From positions 4,248 through 19,514 of the forward strand of contig DIZU01000017.1 in assembly GCA_002429455.1 (NCBI GenBank): a stretch of 15,267 nucleotides of DNA. The letters run 5' to 3'. This document shows positions 1-7,254 of this stretch, in pieces. Source of the stretch: Methylotenera sp. UBA6020 (lineage in GTDB: Bacteria; Pseudomonadota; Gammaproteobacteria; Burkholderiales; Methylophilaceae). Position numbers and translations under genes: made by a program. Position 1 is the first letter of the stretch, and each line of letters opens with the position of its first letter. The notes below the pieces were generated by a model, which ran no database searches, was not told the origin of the DNA, and saw nothing but the letters and a program-made list of their open reading frames with translations.

Positions 1-8
1 CAAGATTT

Positions 9-14
9 TATAAT
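9..14 (+). promoter_or_regulatory. Candidate -10 box for gltA
   Basis: The hexamer TATAAT matches the sigma-70 -10 consensus exactly and sits 14 bases before the gltA ATG. The matching -35 would fall off the left edge, so it cannot be checked. Transcription starting about 7 bases downstream would leave a leader of only about 8-10 bases. The surroundings are AT-rich, so a chance match is possible. Confidence 0.35.
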
Positions 15-28
15 ATTAAATACTAGCC

Positions 29-1327
29 ATGACCAACAAACCAACTAAAGCCACGCTTACTTTTGATAATGGTGCAGCGCCTATTGAATTACCGATGCTG
101 TCAGGCAGCCTTGGTAATGATGTGATTGATATACGCAATCTCGGCAAACACGGTATATTTACTTATGATCCCGGCTTTATGTCCACGGCGGCATGCAACT
201 CTAACATCACCTTTATTGATGGTGAGCGAGGCTTACTGTACTACCGTGGCTACCCCATCGAACAATTGGCTGAGCATTGTAATTTTATGGAAGTGTCTTA
301 CCTGCTGCTTCACGGTGAGTTACCGAACGCGGTGGAAAAACAGCAGTTCACTGACACCATCAACGGCAGCACCATGCTGCACGATCAACTGAACAACATC
401 TTTCGCGGCTTCAGACGCGATGCGCATCCGATGGCCGTCATGGTTGGCGTTGTGGGTTCGCTTTCTGCATTTTATTTCGATTCGATGGATATTCGTGATG
501 CAAAACATCGTGAAGTTTCCGCACATCGTCTGTTAGCAAAAGTGCCGACCATTGCCGCCTGGAGTTACAAATACAACTTGGGTCAGCCGTTTATGTACCC
601 ACAAAATCATCTCAACTATGCTGAAAACTTCATGCATATGATGTTTGCCACACCGTGCGAAAAATACGAACCCAATCCAATTTTAGCCAAAGCGTTTGAG
701 CGTATTTTAATCTTACATGCCGACCATGAGCAAAATGCATCTACTTCGACCGTCAGACTTGTCGGCTCTAGTGGCGCTAATCCATTTGCGTGCATTTCAG
801 CGGGTATCGCCTCGCTGTGGGGGCCGGCGCACGGTGGTGCTAACGAGGCCACCCTCAAAATGCTAGAAGAAATTGGCGATATTTCACGTATCGGTGAATT
901 CATTAAACGCGCTAAAGATAAAACCGATAACTTCCGCCTGATGGGTTTTGGCCACCGCGTATATCGCAACATGGACCCACGCGCCGCTATTATGCGGAAC
1001 ACATGCCATGAAGTGCTTGATGAATTAGGCCTGCATGACGACCCCATGTTTAAGTTGGCGATGGAACTTGAAAAAATCGCGCTGGAAGATGAATATTTTG
1101 TATCGCGTAAACTCTACCCGAATGTCGATTTTTATAGCGGCATTGTCATGCGTGCGATGGGCATTCCCAATTCGATGTTCACGGCCATTTTTGCATTGGC
1201 AAGAACCGCGGGCTGGATCGCACAATGGAGCGAAATGATTTCCGATGCCGAACATAAAATCGGACGGCCACGCCAACTCTACACCGGCAGCGAACGTCGA
1301 GACTTGCGACCAATTAGCGAACGTTAA
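29..1327 (+). CDS. gltA: Citrate synthase (type II, bacterial hexameric class)
   Basis: This enzyme condenses acetyl-CoA with oxaloacetate to citrate, the cytoplasmic entry step of the TCA cycle. The 432-residue length matches the Gram-negative type II enzyme, including the N-terminal extension that the shorter type I form lacks. The catalytic triad is visible: His268 in GPAHGG, His309 in GFGHRVY and Asp367 in PNVDFYSG. Family signatures [10 protein letters not shown] (residues 230-239) and the C-terminal GRPRQLYTG are also present. Type II enzymes of this kind are commonly inhibited by NADH; that is family knowledge, not seen here. The ATG at 29 gives the expected N-terminus, but no Shine-Dalgarno sequence precedes it; only TATAAT and AT-rich bases lie upstream. 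The gene stands alone, faces erpA, and ends at a strong hairpin. Nothing suggests damage. Confidence 0.97.
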   Translation: MTNKPTKATLTFDNGAAPIELPMLSGSLGNDVIDIRNLGKHGIFTYDPGFMSTAACNSNITFIDGERGLLYYRGYPIEQLAEHCNFMEVSYLLLHGELPNAVEKQQFTDTINGSTMLHDQLNNIFRGFRRDAHPMAVMVGVVGSLSAFYFDSMDIRDAKHREVSAHRLLAKVPTIAAWSYKYNLGQPFMYPQNHLNYAENFMHMMFATPCEKYEPNPILAKAFERILILHADHEQNASTSTVRLVGSSGANPFACISAGIASLWGPAHGGANEATLKMLEEIGDISRIGEFIKRAKDKTDNFRLMGFGHRVYRNMDPRAAIMRNTCHEVLDELGLHDDPMFKLAMELEKIALEDEYFVSRKLYPNVDFYSGIVMRAMGIPNSMFTAIFALARTAGWIAQWSEMISDAEHKIGRPRQLYTGSERRDLRPISER

Positions 1328-1359
1328 AAACTTATCCAGTCTTTAGCCGTGCCGATAAC

Positions 1360-1389
1360 AAAAAAGCCAAGCAAATGCTTGGCTTTTTT
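1360..1389. terminator. Bidirectional intrinsic terminator between gltA and erpA
   Basis: A 13-base perfect stem has one arm at 1360-1372 (A-tract then GCCAAGC), a four-base AAAT loop at 1373-1376, and the mirror arm at 1377-1389 ending in a T-run. Because the arms end in A and T tracts, the RNA from either strand is a GC-cored hairpin followed by U residues. It can therefore stop both gltA (stop 32 bases to the left) and erpA (stop 14 bases to the right), which converge here. Confidence 0.9.
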
Positions 1390-1403
1390 CATGCTACTAA
1401 AAA

Positions 1404-1769
1404 CTATACAGCGAAAGAAGAACCACAACCACAAGTTGTCGTGGCTTGCGGATTACGAATCACGAATTGTGAACCTTGCAAGCTATCTTGATAATCAATC
1501 TCGGCGCCCATCAAATATTGCAAACTCATTGGGTCTATCAACAATGTGACGGTGTCTTTTTGCACTTGTGTGTCATCTTCGTTCACTTCTTCTTCAAAAG
1601 TGAAGCCATATTGAAAGCCTGAGCAACCGCCACCACTCACAAATACGCGCAACTTGAGGTCGGGCGAACCTTCCTCTTCAATCAATTCTTTCACCTTTTT
1701 AGCCGCATTGTCAGTAAAAACCAATGGTGCAGGGATATCAATGTCCTGTAAGTCTGTTACTGCATTCAT
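1404..1769 (-). CDS. erpA: ErpA-type iron-sulfur cluster insertion protein
   Basis: This A-type carrier protein delivers Fe-S clusters to apo-enzymes; in E. coli it is needed for the isoprenoid pathway enzymes IspG/IspH. The 121-residue protein has the three conserved ligand cysteines: Cys49 in [10 protein letters not shown], and Cys113 and Cys115 in the C-terminal TTCGCGSSF motif. The N-terminal stretch before the core, the GAEIDY segment and this context favour ErpA over IscA or SufA. A good Shine-Dalgarno (AGGAG, complement of about 1776-1780) sits 6 bases before the ATG, fixing the start. It is the last gene of the rplM-to-erpA minus-strand block but has its own near-consensus promoter, so it need not depend on upstream read-through. 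Beta-proteobacteria often keep it beside a bactofilin and argC. Confidence 0.93.
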   Translation of the reverse strand: MNAVTDLQDIDIPAPLVFTDNAAKKVKELIEEEGSPDLKLRVFVSGGGCSGFQYGFTFEEEVNEDDTQVQKDTVTLLIDPMSLQYLMGAEIDYQDSLQGSQFVIRNPQATTTCGCGSSFAV

Positions 1770-1799
1770 TATGTACTCCTAAAAATCCTTAATAAAATC

Positions 1800-1828
1800 A
1801 TTATGCTACGGTGTCGTGGTAAGGTCAA
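1800..1828 (-). promoter_or_regulatory. Sigma-70 promoter for erpA
   Basis: On the minus strand, TTGACC (complement of 1823-1828) and CATAAT (complement of 1800-1805) are separated by exactly 17 bases. Each hexamer differs from consensus at one position. It lies in the 66-base gap after the bactofilin stop, and transcription would start near 1793, giving a leader of about 24 bases that contains the erpA Shine-Dalgarno. I did not see a convincing IscR-like site around it. Confidence 0.75.
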
Positions 1829-1835
1829 TCTATGT

Positions 1836-2252
1836 TTAACTGTTGTCGCTTACTGATTCTTGTACCGGGTCTTGGATATGATCACCCATATACACCAACT
1901 TGCCTTCAATCACGGCACCCGTATGCATTTCAAGCGACTTGTAATAAACATCACCCGTAATGCGTGCTTTTGGCTGCAGTTCGATAAACTGATTGGACTT
2001 GACTGGACCAACGACTTTACCGTTAATGACAATTTTGGAGGCACTTACCGCACCTTCAATGCGCCCGTGCTCACTTAGGATTAGTGTACTTGGACTGGCA
2101 TTTGGTTCACTTACATTACCTCGAATAGCGCCATCAACCCGTAAACCGCCTGAAAAATGAATATCCCCCTCAATCCGCGTATCGACACCAACCAGCGTAT
2201 CTATGCTATTTTGAACTCTATTACTTTTCTTAAAAAACATACTGATTCCCAT
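1836..2252 (-). CDS. Bactofilin family polymer-forming cytoskeletal protein
   Basis: Bactofilins self-assemble into filaments at the inner face of the membrane and act in cell shape, polarity or stalk formation. The 138-residue protein has a short charged N-terminal tail (about residues 1-17), a bactofilin core from about 18 to 117, and a short acidic tail. The core shows the repeating Gly-hydrophobic pattern of a beta-helix, for example TRIEGDIHFSGGLRVDGAIRG and RITGDVYYKS. The start is uncertain. The first ATG (2252) has no ribosome-binding site, while the second in-frame ATG (2240, Met5, giving MFFKKSN) has GGGA about 6-7 bases upstream and is arguably better. It lies 42 bases after a membrane coiled-coil gene, in the same direction as argC and erpA, so co-transcription is likely. 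Its specific role here cannot be read from sequence. Confidence 0.9.
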   Translation of the reverse strand: MGISMFFKKSNRVQNSIDTLVGVDTRIEGDIHFSGGLRVDGAIRGNVSEPNASPSTLILSEHGRIEGAVSASKIVINGKVVGPVKSNQFIELQPKARITGDVYYKSLEMHTGAVIEGKLVYMGDHIQDPVQESVSDNS

Positions 2253-2294
2253 CCGATTCGTTAGCGTAATGTTTTCGTCATACCGTGATGCATG

Positions 2295-2669
2295 TTACCT
2301 GTGGGGTAACCTTTTATTATTTACCATGTTTTTGTAAAACAACAAGTCTTCTTTAATATGCATATTTTCGTCTTGCACAAGATTCAACTCTTTGCCAAGG
2401 TTACTTTGTGCGGCCTGCTCAATCTGTAATTGGCGTTCTACTTGAATGATCTTAGTCTGCAAGACTTGGTTTTCGAGTACTGCCTGCCTTAATTTTTCAT
2501 GTATATTTTCACCACCATCTGTAAATTGCCAGTATGCGATGAAATATCCCACGGCCACAAATAGTACCGCAACCCCCCACTGAAAATACCATGGGCGTTG
2601 AGAGCGCACAGCCACTTGCTTTGCCGTCAAGCCAAAGTGCCTTCTAATTCTTCTTCTAACCGGTTTCAT
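2295..2669 (-). CDS. Membrane-anchored coiled-coil protein (DUF6776-like N-terminal part)
   Basis: This is a 124-residue protein of unknown function. It has a very basic N-terminus (residues 1-24, many Arg/Lys), one hydrophobic segment at about residues 29-47 (WGVAVLFVAVGYFIAYW), then a long heptad-like coiled coil at about 55-110. It ends soon after the motif EDLLFYKNM. The layout suggests a single-pass inner-membrane protein with a short cytoplasmic tail and a periplasmic coiled coil. It resembles the first half of DUF6776-type proteins that sit beside bactofilin genes in other proteobacteria. From memory, those continue with a folded domain of about 100 residues after the L-FY motif, which is missing here. 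The start at 2669 lies 20 bases after the argC stop and lacks a clear ribosome-binding site. The bactofilin follows, and a shared envelope role is an inference from position only. Confidence 0.7.
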   Translation of the reverse strand: MKPVRRRIRRHFGLTAKQVAVRSQRPWYFQWGVAVLFVAVGYFIAYWQFTDGGENIHEKLRQAVLENQVLQTKIIQVERQLQIEQAAQSNLGKELNLVQDENMHIKEDLLFYKNMVNNKRLPHR

Positions 2670-2689
2670 TTAGTTTAAGTCATTACAGT

Positions 2690-3730
2690 CTATGGTAATA
2701 GCGGTACAACTTCTAATCCCGTATTTTCCAGCAAGTTAAACATGATATTCATATTTTGTACCGCCTGCCCAGCTGCGCCTTTTACCAAGTTATCAATCAC
2801 TGAGAGTATCACGACTATGTCGCTATCTTGCGGCTGGTGTACAGCAATTCGGCAAATATTAGAACCACGTACAGAGCGTGTTTCTGGATGCGCACCTTTC
2901 GGCAAGACATCAACGAACCGTTCATTGGCGTAGCGCGTTTCAAACAAAGCCTGCAAATCGGTTGGTTTGGTTAATTTGGCATACAAAGTAGCGTGTATGC
3001 CACGAATCAATGGTGTTAAATGCGGTACAAAAGTAAAGCCCACTTTAGCATTCGCCATATTGGTTAAACCTTGGCTAATTTCCGGCAAGTGCCTATGCCC
3101 ACCGACGCCATATGCTTTGAAGTTGTCACCCGCTTCAGCAAACAAGCTATGCACCTCTGCTTTACGCCCAGCGCCACTGACACCGGATTTTGCATCTGCA
3201 ATCAAATAACTGGTATCGACCACTCCAGCCTCCAACAAAGGCATGAAACCCAATTGTACTGCGGTTGGATAGCACCCGGGGTTGGCAACTAGCTGCGCCG
3301 TTTTGATGGCTTCACGATTCAGCTCTGGCAAGCCATAAACGGCCTGTGCCACTAAGTCGGGACAGGCATGGGGCATGGCGTACCATTTTTCCCAAGTCGC
3401 GATATCTTTAATACGGAAATCTGCAGCCAAATCAATAACACGAACACCTTTAGCGAGCAATTCACGTGTTTGTTGCATGGCGATGCCATTAGGCGTGGCA
3501 AAAAACACGACATCACACTCAGTTAAATTCGCTTGTGCCGGATCAGTAAAGGCCAAGTCTACATAGCCACGCAAGCTTGGGAACATGTCGGCTACCGGTA
3601 AGCCAGCCTCACCACGTGAAGTAATCGCCGCCAGCGTAACATTAGGATGAACGCTTAACAGACGCAATAACTCAACACCCGTATAGCCAGTGCCGCCAAC
3701 AATACCCACTTTTAGTTTTTTATTAGCCAT
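2690..3730 (-). CDS. argC: N-acetyl-gamma-glutamyl-phosphate reductase
   Basis: ArgC is the cytoplasmic third enzyme of arginine biosynthesis. It reduces N-acetyl-glutamyl-phosphate to the semialdehyde with NADPH. The 346-residue length is that of type 1 ArgC. The N-terminal dinucleotide-binding motif [17 protein letters not shown] covers residues 9-25. The catalytic Cys153 lies in [10 protein letters not shown], and the conserved GGHRHLPEI (210-218) supplies the active-site His. The KSGVSGAGR segment (181-189) is also typical. The start is supported by a GGTGAAGAA purine stretch just upstream. The gene follows the rpsI terminator, so it either uses read-through or a promoter in the 50 bases between that hairpin and its ATG, where I see no clear pair of boxes. 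It lies 20 bases ahead of the coiled-coil gene. No other arg gene is in view. Confidence 0.96.
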   Translation of the reverse strand: MANKKLKVGIVGGTGYTGVELLRLLSVHPNVTLAAITSRGEAGLPVADMFPSLRGYVDLAFTDPAQANLTECDVVFFATPNGIAMQQTRELLAKGVRVIDLAADFRIKDIATWEKWYAMPHACPDLVAQAVYGLPELNREAIKTAQLVANPGCYPTAVQLGFMPLLEAGVVDTSYLIADAKSGVSGAGRKAEVHSLFAEAGDNFKAYGVGGHRHLPEISQGLTNMANAKVGFTFVPHLTPLIRGIHATLYAKLTKPTDLQALFETRYANERFVDVLPKGAHPETRSVRGSNICRIAVHQPQDSDIVVILSVIDNLVKGAAGQAVQNMNIMFNLLENTGLEVVPLLP

Positions 3731-3780
3731 TTCTTCACCATAACAAAACTTATCATCATAAAACTAGTCGCCAAAATAAA

Positions 3781-3802
3781 AAAGGTCGCATAAGCGACCT
3801 TT
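3781..3802 (-). terminator. Intrinsic terminator after rpsI
   Basis: A 9-base perfect stem AAAGGTCGC / GCGACCTTT has a four-base loop. Read on the minus strand it is followed by a U-rich tail (complement of about 3772-3783, CCTTTTTTATTTT). It lies 22 bases past the rpsI stop and separates the ribosomal protein pair from argC. Confidence 0.85.
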
Positions 3803-3823
3803 TCATACCTCATCCGCTTTAAA

Positions 3824-4216
3824 TTAGCGTTTAGAGAATTGTTTACGACGGCGCGCTTTGCGGAAACCAACTTTTTTACGCTCTACTTCACGTGCATCAC
3901 GTGTCACGAAACCAGCGTGTGACAATGCACTTTTTAAGGTTGCATCAAAGTCAATCAATGCACGTGTAATGCCATGACGCACAGCACCGGCTTGACCAGA
4001 TTCACCACCACCAATAACGTTCACCATAATATCGAAACTGGCAAGATTATTAGTGAGCTCTAGTGGTTGACGTAAAATCATACGCGCTGTTACACGTGAG
4101 AAATATTCATCAACAGGCTTATCATTCACAATGATATTGCCTTTGCCTGATTTCATAAACACGCGCGCTACTGAACTTTTGCGGCGGCCTGTACCATAAT
4201 TGTATTTACCGATCAT
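3824..4216 (-). CDS. rpsI: 30S ribosomal protein S9
   Basis: S9 is a small-subunit protein whose C-terminal tail reaches the P-site tRNA. The 130-residue length is standard. Recognisable landmarks are [14 protein letters not shown] (residues 7-20), the [16 protein letters not shown] segment (about 29-40), [15 protein letters not shown], and the Arg/Lys-rich C-terminus [12 protein letters not shown] ending in the conserved Lys-Arg. An AAGGA ribosome-binding site (complement of 4223-4227) overlaps the rplM stop codon, and the gap between the genes is only 9 bases, so the pair is co-transcribed and perhaps translationally coupled. A terminator follows closely. Confidence 0.98.
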   Translation of the reverse strand: MIGKYNYGTGRRKSSVARVFMKSGKGNIIVNDKPVDEYFSRVTARMILRQPLELTNNLASFDIMVNVIGGGESGQAGAVRHGITRALIDFDATLKSALSHAGFVTRDAREVERKKVGFRKARRRKQFSKR

Positions 4217-4225
4217 TCTTTATCC

Positions 4226-4654
4226 TTAGATTGTCAATGCTTGCGGTTGTTGTGCCGCGTGGTCATGCGTAGCGCCTGCATAAACCTTCATTTTTTTAAT
4301 CATAGCGTAACCTAAAGGACCTTTAGGCAACATGCCCTTCACAGCTTTTTCTAAAGCGCGACCTGGAAAGCGATCTTGCATTTTAGAGAAAGTGGTTGTG
4401 CTGATACCGCCAGGGTAACCAGAGTGGCTATGATAAAGTTTACCGTCAGCTTTATCACCAGTTACTTTTAACTTACCTGCGTTAATTACGACAATGTAAT
4501 CACCAGTATCAACGTGAGGTGTATAAATGGTTTTATGTTTACCACGTAAACGGTGTGCAATTGCACTAGCTAAACGGCCAAGTACTAAGTCTGTGGCGTC
4601 AACCACAAACCATTCGTGCTTCACTTCATGTGATTTTGCTGAAAAGGTTTTCAT
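4226..4654 (-). CDS. rplM: 50S ribosomal protein L13
   Basis: L13 is an early-assembly large-subunit protein that binds 23S rRNA. The 142-residue length matches the bacterial family. Landmarks are [19 protein letters not shown] (residues 16-34), the [20 protein letters not shown] stretch, [11 protein letters not shown] and the GMLPKGPLG motif (about 107-115). It leads the rplM-rpsI operon, driven by the near-consensus promoter described at 4695-4724. The ribosome-binding site is weak (a GATAAGACA purine run before the ATG). In E. coli the operon is autoregulated by L13 at its leader. The leader here would be only about 33 bases, and I cannot identify a target site in it. Confidence 0.98.
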   Translation of the reverse strand: MKTFSAKSHEVKHEWFVVDATDLVLGRLASAIAHRLRGKHKTIYTPHVDTGDYIVVINAGKLKVTGDKADGKLYHSHSGYPGGISTTTFSKMQDRFPGRALEKAVKGMLPKGPLGYAMIKKMKVYAGATHDHAAQQPQALTI

Positions 4655-4694
4655 TGTCTTATCAATACTATGAGCTAAAAAAATTAAGAGGCGG

Positions 4695-4724
4695 ATTTTA
4701 TGCTGAAGCAGTATGTTTTGTCAA
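4695..4724 (-). promoter_or_regulatory. Sigma-70 promoter of the rplM-rpsI operon
   Basis: On the minus strand a perfect TTGACA (complement of 4719-4724) is followed, after 18 bases, by TAAAAT (complement of 4695-4700); counted as ATAAAA the spacer is 17. The bases just after the -10 read CCGCCTC, a GC-rich discriminator of the kind found at stringently controlled promoters. Transcription would begin near 4687, about 33 bases before the ATG. Confidence 0.85.
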
Positions 4725-4813
4725 ACATTATGTTGCGCTTTATTCTATAACTTTAAGTTAAAAATATATAACGCACATTTTAGTACATACATTGCACAAT
4801 TTGGCAGTATGCG

Positions 4814-4830
4814 CTAAATCTCAGATTTAG
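4814..4830. repeat. Perfect 17-base palindrome upstream of the FimV-like gene
   Basis: CTAAATCT-C-AGATTTAG has 8-base arms about a single central base. This is operator-like symmetry rather than a terminator: the arms are AT-rich and no T-run follows. It lies about 166 bases before the FimV-like start and about 90 bases upstream of the rplM -35 box, so it could serve either direction. Confidence 0.6.
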
Positions 4831-4888
4831 GTGAAAAAATGTAATCCGTATGGGGGATATACCATGCTTGATTCTCTGATTTTTCACC
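4830..4888. repeat. Spaced inverted repeat GGTGAAAAA / TTTTTCACC
   Basis: The 9-base arms lie at 4830-4838 and 4880-4888 and are perfect complements separated by 41 bases. The left arm abuts the 17-base palindrome. In addition TCTCAGATTT (4819-4828) and TCTCTGATTT (4873-4882) form a near-identical direct repeat placed the same way relative to the two arms. This suggests paired protein-binding sites or a folded leader RNA; which one is unknown. Confidence 0.5.
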
Positions 4889-4995
4889 ACTTATGCTAGG
4901 ATATAAGCATCGAAGTTAAGAGTATCTGTATAGCTATTCTTTGCAATCAGCATTAAATATAAACTACGTCAAAACCATTTGGAATTAGCGCCACA

Positions 4996-7227
4996 TTGAG
5001 ATTTTTTACACTTTTATTATTTTTAACCTACGCGAACCTAAGCTTGGCTTTAGGCTTAGGTGACATTGAGCTTAAATCTCATTTAGGTGAGCGGCTTATG
5101 GCTATAGTGAATGTCACTGATATTGAAGCCCTGCCAGAATCTAATTGTTTTTCAGTAGTGGATGTAAGCGATAGCCCTGCCTTCAAAAAAGCTAATATTG
5201 TGTTTAAACAAAGTGACGGTGGCAATAACCATCTGACCATCACCACCAATGAAGTGATTACGGAGCCCATAGTAAATTTACGTGTTTCTATTCACTGTGA
5301 GCCCAATATAAACCGCGACTACGTATTATTGCTAGATCCAGCTCCACTGATGGGTATAAAAAACGAAACTAACAACCTTGTTGATTCCAGCAAATCACAA
5401 ATCCAAGTATCTGATCGAAAAGTAGCTAAACATAAAACCTCAAGCAAAAAAAGAGTAGATGCAGGCTCCAACTCTTTAGGTGCATCTGAATCAGCTGAAG
5501 CAGTGCCGGACAAGACTGCTAATAGAGGGCGGACTCAAAAGAAAAAAACCACTGTGGCGACATCGTCTGCTGAGGAAAGGTTGATGGAGGCATACACCGG
5601 CAAACCACAAGCAGACGCGTTAGTTGCCTCGAATAAATCTGTTTCGCAAATTAAAGGTACAACCAAACCAATTGAAACACACACTAGCACTGACAAACCT
5701 TATCTAGTCATTTCTGGTGGCAACTCAACCGCAAATGAAAGTGCTTCTCAACCAAGCCTATCGCTTCGCCTAGAAAGACAAATTGATTTTTCAAGAACCG
5801 AAATAACCACCACCCCTTTAGCCGCAGCAGATACGATGGATGAGGTTACAGTGATGACCAATCGTTTGGCTCATTTAGAGAAGCAAATCCTTAGTTTGCA
5901 AAGCCGTAACACGCAACTGATGACTGAAGTGGAACAAGCTAAAAATACCGGCTTCAGCTTATCTGCACCTCAATCAAAATGGCTGCAGAATTTACTCATT
6001 GTGCTTGGTATCGCGGCAACGATAGCGGGGGGTGAATGGTTACGCCGCAAATATGTACGCCGTCATTCGAATATTGAACAAGCGAACTGGTTCGAGGCTG
6101 ATGCACATGTCACAGACTCCGGTGAACCAACGATCTCTTCTAAAAACAATACTTTTAATAAAGAAGCCGCTACTTTTAATGAGCCGTCTTTTGCGCATTC
6201 AAATTACGGCCAATCATCTGGTCAAAGTCCAGACGCTGGCTTTGCTGACAAGATGGCATTTATAAAAGTTGAAAAAGACGAGGACGAAAATGCCATAGAT
6301 CATGCCGACGTGTTTATTGCACACGGGCGTCCTGTGCTAGCGACTCAACTCTTACAAAATCATCTGGCAGACTTTCCAACCGAGTCACCTGCAATTTGGC
6401 TAAAACTACTTAATCTTTTGGCAAAAGAGGGCACTGCCACTGAATATGATGCTGCTGTAATTCAATGTAATCAGTTCTTTAACATCAAGATGCCGAGCTT
6501 TGCTGACGCGGCAACAGCCAGCGATACATCAACCATTGAAGACTACCCACATATCACCGCCAGATTAGAGGGTGTTTGGGGCTCACAATTTGCCGTTGGA
6601 TTCTTAAATGACTTAATCTATAACCAGCAATCACAGCCTAGAGAAGGGTTTGAACGCGGTACGTTTGAAGAGTTGTTTTTCTTAAAACAAATTGCCGAAA
6701 TTCTTCACCCATCGAACCAATCAAGCCTATCGTCCAGCCTTTATCAGCCAGAGGTGGTTGAGCCTATTTTAGAAAATAGCGCCCTCAATCAGGCCTCGTT
6801 TGTAGATATCGAGCGCCCGCGAGATGTAAAAACATCTCTTGATACCAATCCACTTGGGGCCCACTTGAGTACAGAAGATTTTTTTGAAGTTGGCATGCCT
6901 CTCGATACGGTACAAACGCTAGAGATAAAAGACGCCCTGCACATGGCTAAATTAGATCAATCAGTAAACAACACCATGCTGGAATCTGGTGAAACGTTTC
7001 AAGCGAATGAAATCGACTTTTCAATTCTTGCCGGCGAGTTTGATGATGAAGAAATAGCACTTGAAAACAAGCTAACGATTACTCAAGATGCTGAACAAGA
7101 TCTTGATCTGGACCAGTCAATTAAGTTAGACCAGTCAAAAATTAAACCTGAAACACAATCTAGAGCGAAACAACAAGCTTCATCGAATATTATTGACTGG
7201 GATATGACTAAGCTAGATGAAGAATAA
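4996..7227 (+). CDS. FimV-like membrane protein (FimV N-terminal domain, TPR-like cytoplasmic part)
   Basis: FimV/HubP-family proteins are inner-membrane scaffolds that bind peptidoglycan and organise cell-pole machinery such as type IV pili. This 743-residue protein begins with a signal peptide (cleavage likely after Ala18) and then LGLGDIELKS, the hallmark start of the FimV N-terminal domain, running to the LLLDPAPL motif (about 111-118). A long polar, Ser/Thr/Lys-rich region (120-280), a coiled coil (about 281-316) and a transmembrane helix (about 329-346) with an RRKYVRR cytoplasmic stop follow. Residues 435-570 match from memory the beta-proteobacterial FimV helical-repeat part (FIAHGRPVLATQLLQNHL, IEDYPHITARLEGVW). 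The C-terminus is acidic with three LDQS repeats. I see no LysM domain, which usual FimV proteins have. The start is TTG at 4996: no in-frame ATG or GTG exists after the upstream stop at 4960, and the signal peptide fits. Ribosome binding looks weak. It is monocistronic. Confidence 0.75.
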   Translation: MRFFTLLLFLTYANLSLALGLGDIELKSHLGERLMAIVNVTDIEALPESNCFSVVDVSDSPAFKKANIVFKQSDGGNNHLTITTNEVITEPIVNLRVSIHCEPNINRDYVLLLDPAPLMGIKNETNNLVDSSKSQIQVSDRKVAKHKTSSKKRVDAGSNSLGASESAEAVPDKTANRGRTQKKKTTVATSSAEERLMEAYTGKPQADALVASNKSVSQIKGTTKPIETHTSTDKPYLVISGGNSTANESASQPSLSLRLERQIDFSRTEITTTPLAAADTMDEVTVMTNRLAHLEKQILSLQSRNTQLMTEVEQAKNTGFSLSAPQSKWLQNLLIVLGIAATIAGGEWLRRKYVRRHSNIEQANWFEADAHVTDSGEPTISSKNNTFNKEAATFNEPSFAHSNYGQSSGQSPDAGFADKMAFIKVEKDEDENAIDHADVFIAHGRPVLATQLLQNHLADFPTESPAIWLKLLNLLAKEGTATEYDAAVIQCNQFFNIKMPSFADAATASDTSTIEDYPHITARLEGVWGSQFAVGFLNDLIYNQQSQPREGFERGTFEELFFLKQIAEILHPSNQSSLSSSLYQPEVVEPILENSALNQASFVDIERPRDVKTSLDTNPLGAHLSTEDFFEVGMPLDTVQTLEIKDALHMAKLDQSVNNTMLESGETFQANEIDFSILAGEFDDEEIALENKLTITQDAEQDLDLDQSIKLDQSKIKPETQSRAKQQASSNIIDWDMTKLDEE

Positions 7228-7254
7228 ATAAGTTAAGAATAGCTTTAAGCCGAA

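Larger units (their letters stand above)
4655..4995. other. Divergent intergenic region between rplM and the FimV-like gene
   Basis: These 341 AT-rich bases contain no recognisable gene of normal length. The left part holds the rplM promoter. At 4748-4760 there is a small palindrome, TAACTT-T-AAGTTA. The right part holds a perfect 17-base palindrome at 4814-4830, a spaced inverted repeat (4830-4838 with 4880-4888), and a possible 11-codon leader reading frame at 4864-4899. I found no convincing sigma-70 promoter for the + strand gene. The TGC-TAGGAT at 4894-4902 resembles an extended -10 box but lacks a good -35. Confidence 0.6.

Noticed and set aside
616..1047. 143-codon open frame on the minus strand inside gltA
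   Set aside because: Antisense to a conserved gene, with no family resemblance or ribosome-binding site; a shadow frame.
1351..1358. GCCGATAA, matching the sigma-28 flagellar -10 element
   Set aside because: No TAAAGTTT-like -35 at the right distance, and transcription would run straight into the terminator at 1360-1389.
4801..4815. TTGGCAGTATGCGC resembling a sigma-54 promoter
   Set aside because: The GG and GC doublets are 8 bases apart rather than 10, so the required spacing is not met.
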